Positions 15,033 to 18,764 of a DNA stretch of 18,764 nt are shown piece after piece. Source of the DNA: Gammaproteobacteria bacterium. Lineage in GTDB: Bacteria > Pseudomonadota > Gammaproteobacteria > Pseudomonadales > Azotimanducaceae_A. Each line of letters starts with the position of its first letter. The stretch's first letter is position 1. The stretch covers positions 40,851-59,614 of the forward strand of contig PBWF01000044.1 in NCBI GenBank assembly GCA_002728935.1. Reading direction: 5' to 3'. The position numbers and the translations under genes are program-made. Below the pieces are notes generated by a model that saw nothing but the letters and a program-made list of their open reading frames with translations, made no database searches and had not been told where the DNA came from.

Positions 15033-16229
15033 ATGTTTAAGCGACTCACCCCAAACACCATTGGCTGGAGGGCGGCAGCTTCGGCTCTAGACGATTGTTT
15101 TGGTCCGAAAGACGTCGAGTTGAGGACTGCTTTTGTGCCCTATCGAATTCGTCCTTTGGGTGCCCACTTGGATCATCAAGGGGGCAAGGTGTTGTCCCAA
15201 TGCACGTCCTTTGGCGTCACAGGCTATTGGCGACGGAACGGTTTGGATCAAGTGCGTGTGTTGAGTCATGGATTCGGACAAGCCGATATCGACCTCAATG
15301 CGGAACCGGTCCCAAAAGCGGATGGGTTCGATTACTTGAGAGGCACGCTTGCTCAATTTCGAGTGAATCAGTATCCGTTAATCGGCATCGATCTATTGGT
15401 GGATGGCGCGCTTACCGCATGTGGTTTGTCTAGCTCAGCGGCTATCACGCTCCTCTATCAAGAATTGCTTTGCCAAAGTATGCGTGTTTCGCTCGAAGCA
15501 GAGCAACGAATCGATTGGGCGGTAGCCTGCGAGAATCACTTCATAGGGGTGCAAAGTGGGGTAGGCGATCAAACGCCAATGCTGTTTGCCGGTGAGGGAG
15601 AATCCGTACTCTACGATTGTCGATTACGTGAGGCAAAACGTATTGTCCCCAAAAACCCATGGCAATTTTTGGTGATCAACAGCGGTCAATCGGCGGCTCT
15701 ATCAGGGTCCTCGAGCTTCAATGACAGGGTGGCTGAATCGATTGAGGCTGCAGAAGAGATAGCGTCGATATTAGCGCGTCCATCGGAGGGCGCAAGATTG
15801 AGCGATTTTACTCAGGCTGAATGGAGCGCCATCACGCCGCGCCTGAGCGCAACCGCTCAGCGCCGATCAGCGCATTTCTTTACGGAAATGATGCGTATTC
15901 ACGCGGGTGAGACGGCACTGCTCGCGGGCGATCCAGTTCGTTTTGGCGCACTAATGAACGCCTCGTGTCAGAGTTCAATAGACCTATATGAGACGGGCAC
16001 CAACCTACTAATCGAGTTGGTCCGTCATTTACAGACCATTGACGGCGTGTATGGCGCCAGATTTAGCGGCGCCGGGATGCGAGGCTGCGTCGTTGCGCTT
16101 ATCGAAGATGATGCCGATCGCCACATTTTGAACGATTTAGAAGGCCGGGTATCACCCGACATTCGCGAGTATGCGAACCAACAGTGGGCATTCACCACAT
16201 CCGCGCAGGCGGGTCTTAAAGTGTCATGA
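15033..16229 (+). CDS. GHMP-superfamily sugar kinase, galacturonokinase-like
   Basis: The 398-residue protein is a sugar anomeric (C1) kinase of the GHMP superfamily. Motif 1 is PLGAHLDHQGG (42-52), motif 2 GLSSSAA (131-137) with the ATP loop, the catalytic base is Asp179 in SGVGDQ, and motif 3 is ARFSGAGMRGC (342-352). In galactokinase the first motif reads IGEHTDY, and its Glu contacts the sugar O6; here it is Ala44. The LGAHxDHQGG form, a RSAHFFTEMMR segment (about 283-293) and GARFSGAGxRGC are what I recall of plant galacturonokinase, so a hexuronic acid is a candidate substrate. An in-frame stop just upstream makes ATG 15033 the first start; the ribosome-binding site is weak. Its stop overlaps the nucleotidylyltransferase ATG (ATGA). 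The superfamily is certain; the substrate is inferred. Confidence 0.88.
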   Translation: MFKRLTPNTIGWRAAASALDDCFGPKDVELRTAFVPYRIRPLGAHLDHQGGKVLSQCTSFGVTGYWRRNGLDQVRVLSHGFGQADIDLNAEPVPKADGFDYLRGTLAQFRVNQYPLIGIDLLVDGALTACGLSSSAAITLLYQELLCQSMRVSLEAEQRIDWAVACENHFIGVQSGVGDQTPMLFAGEGESVLYDCRLREAKRIVPKNPWQFLVINSGQSAALSGSSSFNDRVAESIEAAEEIASILARPSEGARLSDFTQAEWSAITPRLSATAQRRSAHFFTEMMRIHAGETALLAGDPVRFGALMNASCQSSIDLYETGTNLLIELVRHLQTIDGVYGARFSGAGMRGCVVALIEDDADRHILNDLEGRVSPDIREYANQQWAFTTSAQAGLKVS

Positions 16230-16936
16230 AGGTCGTCATTCTTGCAGCGGGTTTTGGAACTCGGGTCAGTCACTTAACAGGCGGGCGTCCGAAAGCGCTG
16301 ATGCCTTATTTGGGGGTGACGCTACTGGATGCGCTTGTGCAGGCGCTGCCAGAAAATACGGCGATCACGCTTGTAAGCAATGCCAAGTATCTGGATCTAT
16401 TTCATGAGTGGGCGAGGATGACAGGGCGACAGCTTCGCATCCTGAACAACGGCATTACTGATCCCGGCGAAAGAAAGGGCGCGCTTTTCGACCTGGCGCT
16501 TGGTCTGGACGCTGCCGGCCGCGATGAGCCGGTTGTAGTATTCGGTTCGGATTCGCTATTCCAGTTTGACTTAAGCTTATTTTTTGACGCCTTTCATGCG
16601 ACTGCATCGAATTTAGTGGGTGTTCGTCATAATCCTGATTTAACGGATCAACGGCGACGAGGCGTTGTAGGGCTCAGCGCGAATGGGAAAATCACGCGCT
16701 TTGAAGAAAAGCCTGACCATCCATTTTCTACGATTGCCGCTACGGCGCTATATGGGTTTCAGCCAGCTGCTTTGCTTCAATTGAACGATTACTTGGCAGT
16801 TAGCGATGACGTCGACTCGCCAGGACACTTCGTCAGTCACTTGGTCTCTAAGATGGACGTGCGCGGCTGGTTCCTCCCCGGCGAGCTGATTGACTACGGC
16901 CATGCCAGCGTTCTCGCCAAGCAGTTGGATCAATAG
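16226..16936 (+). CDS. Sugar-1-phosphate nucleotidylyltransferase
   Basis: The 236-residue protein has the nucleotidyltransferase fold that joins a sugar 1-phosphate to an NTP to give NDP-sugar. It shows LAAGFGTR (6-13), the Lys of GGRPKAL (19-25), the metal-binding Asp109 in FGSDSL, and FEEKP (159-163). The C-terminal segment GELIDYGH corresponds to the usual GEWxDIGTP, with Tyr and His in place of Ile and Gly/Thr. It most resembles RmlA/MurU-type single-domain enzymes without a left-handed beta-helix, so no acetyltransferase activity is expected. The four-base overlap with the kinase points to coupled translation and a shared pathway: the kinase product would be its substrate. Which NTP and sugar it uses cannot be read from the sequence. 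It faces the APH-fold gene across 69 bases without an evident terminator. Confidence 0.88.
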   Translation: MKVVILAAGFGTRVSHLTGGRPKALMPYLGVTLLDALVQALPENTAITLVSNAKYLDLFHEWARMTGRQLRILNNGITDPGERKGALFDLALGLDAAGRDEPVVVFGSDSLFQFDLSLFFDAFHATASNLVGVRHNPDLTDQRRRGVVGLSANGKITRFEEKPDHPFSTIAATALYGFQPAALLQLNDYLAVSDDVDSPGHFVSHLVSKMDVRGWFLPGELIDYGHASVLAKQLDQ

Positions 16937-17005
16937 CCAGACCTATGGCATATCAATCACGGGGTTAACGTCAGAGTCCCGCTAAGCATGCTCGCTGAAT
17001 CGATT

Positions 17006-18067
17006 TCAAAGCGCTTCCCACAGGTCAAACGTGTGGTTTAACACCGATTTCCAGTAGTCGTGAGTTCGCGGGTTTCCTGATTCCGCCATAAAGAGCAGGG
17101 GCGTTCGAGCGACCAGCGGCCAATAGTGTTTACAGCGTGCCAGAAGATATTCGGGAGACAGCGTCTCTTTTGGTTGAACGTCTTGTCTCTCCGCAGCGTA
17201 TTGGTGTAAGAGTGATTTGATCATGCTTAGAGGCGTGCGGGATGTCGCAAATAAATAGGCGAGATCGAACGCCGCTGGTCCAAAACAGTAATCTCCCCAA
17301 TCAAGGATGACCCATTCGCCGGCAGCGATCAGATTGTCGGGTCGTAAATCGCAGTGAATGATACCGAAAGGCTCCTGCTCGTCTGAGAATAAGCCTTTCG
17401 ACTGAGCCTCGACGAGCGCTATAAAGTGAGCTCCTTGCTCTGAGGCGCGTAGTACCTCCATCGCGGCGCGCTCCTGATCGCTCAGTGGGCCAAGTTGGGC
17501 AATATTGTCTGAGAAGTGGTAGGGGATTTCGTCGGCGCTTATGTCGCTACTATGTAATTCAGCCGTGACCTCGATACCGCTTTTGATCCAGTCTCTAGAA
17601 CTTGCTTGGTGCCCTCCTGGCTGTTCTCCCGCATAGATGGACACCCCGAATGCAGACCCCGAACCCGCGTGAACTAGCTGGTCTGCCATCTTGCGGCGAG
17701 AAGATGGTGCTTCCGTAGATGCAACCAAAGCGTGCATGTCCTCGAGAAGCAGCAATCCCTCATCTGCTGCTGGCGATTCGCCTTGTAAGTATATCTCTGG
17801 CGTCCTGGGCTTAATGCGCGAGCGAAGATGCCGATAAAAAAACCACTCTCTCTCGTAGCTAAAAAATTGGGCGTTGATCCCTCCGGTTTCCCTACGCAAT
17901 TTGATAATAACTGTTTGGGGAGATTGGTTCTGTGCCTCGATCTTGGCTCGAAAGACATCAGCAACGTGGCCAGACTCGATAGAAGAAAGAGCCTTCAGGT
18001 CCCAGCGGCCTGCTGAGCGCCGGTGGATGCTTTCTTTGACGCGCGTGAAGGGTTCAGCAATGGGCAA
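17006..18067 (-). CDS. APH/choline-kinase-fold phosphotransferase
   Basis: The 353-residue protein belongs to the aminoglycoside phosphotransferase/choline kinase superfamily, which phosphorylates small molecules (antibiotics, choline, sugars, ecdysteroids). The catalytic loop is HCDLRPDNL (His238-Leu246; Asp240 and Asn245), and the metal-binding Asp256 is in ILDWGD. Upstream are the glycine-loop region (SIESGHVADVFRAKI), the ATP-site Lys in TVIIKL, and LLLLEDM before the hinge. GPAAFDLAYLF after the metal site is typical of the ecdysteroid-kinase-like and related bacterial branches. There is no ATG in the expected start region; I chose TTG 18067, 11 bases after the PhoD stop, because a longer TTG start at 18172 would overlap the PhoD gene by 94 bases. 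Substrate unknown; antibiotic resistance is not indicated by context. Confidence 0.78.
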   Translation of the reverse strand: MPIAEPFTRVKESIHRRSAGRWDLKALSSIESGHVADVFRAKIEAQNQSPQTVIIKLRRETGGINAQFFSYEREWFFYRHLRSRIKPRTPEIYLQGESPAADEGLLLLEDMHALVASTEAPSSRRKMADQLVHAGSGSAFGVSIYAGEQPGGHQASSRDWIKSGIEVTAELHSSDISADEIPYHFSDNIAQLGPLSDQERAAMEVLRASEQGAHFIALVEAQSKGLFSDEQEPFGIIHCDLRPDNLIAAGEWVILDWGDYCFGPAAFDLAYLFATSRTPLSMIKSLLHQYAAERQDVQPKETLSPEYLLARCKHYWPLVARTPLLFMAESGNPRTHDYWKSVLNHTFDLWEAL

Positions 18068-18078
18068 GGTGCAGCGGC

Positions 18079-18764
18079 CTATTGCCCTGAGTGATCGAGA
18101 GATAGGGAAACGCTTCTTACCGTTTGACTGGTCTGATCCTTGATAGCGGCGTGCAAGCGGCGTGCCTGCCAATCGATTTCAATCAACCCAAAATTGGCCT
18201 CATAAAAAGGTTCACCCAATCTGTAGGGACCAGGTTCGACCTTGATGTTGGAGACAATGGAAGTCAAAGGCAGGTTCAATGACGATGAAGTCAGTTCCAG
18301 GATGGGGGTTGATGATCTGTCTTTATCGAAGTAAATCCCCGCTAGGTGTCGATCGCCCGATAGGACGAGGGTTGTTCCCGATGCCTCGCTGATCATTCTG
18401 ATCAGCCGCTCCTGTTCCGCGGGAAAGAGCCGCCAGGCTTCCCACTGGTGGCCGTCGGCTAGTACCTGGATTGAGCTAGCAATCAACCGAACGTCAGCGG
18501 GTTGAGCGAGTTCTGCTTGCAACCAGGACCACTGAGCGGTCCCAAGTACCGATTGGGCATCAGCACTCGTTGGCGTATAGCGTCCATGAGCAGGTGGCAG
18601 TAGCGGCTTTTCCAGCCCAGAGCGAAAAGATCGTGTATCGAGCAGGATCAGTTGACCCCGCCTGCCTACGGGTCCGAACGACACGGCGCGGTAAACGCCC
18701 GGCCTTGCAATGCTGGGGTCGCCGGGTGGTATGTTCCAAAAGGTTTCGAAGAGTCGCTCCGACG
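18079..18764 (-). CDS. PhoD-like alkaline phosphatase family protein, partial (5' end beyond window)
   Basis: The C-terminal 227 residues of a PhoD-like metallophosphatase are visible; the frame is open to the right edge. It shows RPGVYRA and LLDTRSFR near the left of the visible part, then YTPTSADAQSVLGTAQWSWL, the SSIQVLADGHQWEAW segment and LVLSGDRH, which supplies a metal-ligand His. This order is characteristic of the PhoD family, which hydrolyses phosphodiesters and monoesters and is usually exported by the Tat pathway; the signal region is outside the window. A family C-terminal domain follows (about 60 residues after SGDRH). The APH-fold gene begins 11 bases after the stop, so the two are probably co-transcribed. 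Confidence 0.9.
   Translation of the reverse strand, partial: SERLFETFWNIPPGDPSIARPGVYRAVSFGPVGRRGQLILLDTRSFRSGLEKPLLPPAHGRYTPTSADAQSVLGTAQWSWLQAELAQPADVRLIASSIQVLADGHQWEAWRLFPAEQERLIRMISEASGTTLVLSGDRHLAGIYFDKDRSSTPILELTSSSLNLPLTSIVSNIKVEPGPYRLGEPFYEANFGLIEIDWQARRLHAAIKDQTSQTVRSVSLSLDHSGQ

Noticed and set aside
15033..16229. Calling the GHMP kinase galactokinase (galK)
   Set aside because: Motif 1 lacks the galactokinase Glu and reads LGAHLDHQGG; no galT, galE or galM is nearby.
16226..18067. An AmgK/MurU peptidoglycan-recycling pair formed by the nucleotidylyltransferase and the APH-fold kinase
   Set aside because: The two genes face each other on opposite strands, and the transferase is coupled to the GHMP kinase instead. 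Its sequence does not follow MurU closely.
18068..18172. N-terminal extension of the APH-fold protein from TTG 18172
   Set aside because: It would overlap the end of the PhoD gene by 94 bases and adds residues not expected before the glycine-loop region.

Overview
The window reads as chromosomal DNA of a gammaproteobacterium with medium GC content. The evidence is the gene set: a DUF3080 lipoprotein, DjlA, a proteobacterial RibBX-type riboflavin protein, GlcD/GlcE/GlcF and a CpsG-type phosphomannomutase. A marine or otherwise free-living heterotroph would fit, but no rRNA or marker gene allows a closer placement. I see no tRNA, rRNA, CRISPR array, insertion sequence or phage gene. Genes are densely packed, and several appear to start at GTG or TTG.

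Layout, left to right. (1) 1-398, minus: 5' part of an MBL-fold hydrolase, followed by a 243-base gap holding a short GAF-domain-like relic. (2) 642-3834, minus: a three-gene unit, ribBX -> unknown protein -> glutamine-synthetase-family ligase, with a 23-base gap and then a 7-base overlap. (3) 3963-7715, plus: glcD-glcE-glcF, the three subunits of glycolate oxidase, divergent from ribBX and nearly gapless. (4) 7710-8636, minus: an ornithine-carbamoyltransferase-family enzyme with altered active-site motifs, ending on a palindrome shared with glcF. (5) 8742-9440, plus: an SRAP (YedK/HMCES) abasic-site protein. (6) 9441-9832: the only stretch over 300 bases without a recognised gene; it ends in a 13-base-period direct repeat before ggt. 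(7) 9833-11533, plus: gamma-glutamyltransferase, overlapping tail to tail with a DUF3080 lipoprotein (11521-12534, minus). (8) 12822-16936, plus: phosphomannomutase cpsG, membrane co-chaperone djlA, a galacturonokinase-like GHMP sugar kinase and a sugar-1-phosphate nucleotidylyltransferase; the last two overlap by ATGA. (9) 17006-18764, minus: a PhoD-like phosphatase (5' end outside the window) followed by an APH/choline-kinase-fold phosphotransferase.

How the genes may work together. GlcDEF oxidises glycolate to glyoxylate using FAD and Fe-S centres, and the divergent ribBX makes a riboflavin precursor. The kinase-nucleotidylyltransferase pair forms a complete two-step route from a free sugar, possibly a hexuronic acid, through its 1-phosphate to an NDP-sugar. 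This pair is the best candidate in the window for an undescribed pathway. The carbamoyltransferase with HDMP in place of HCLP is the second.
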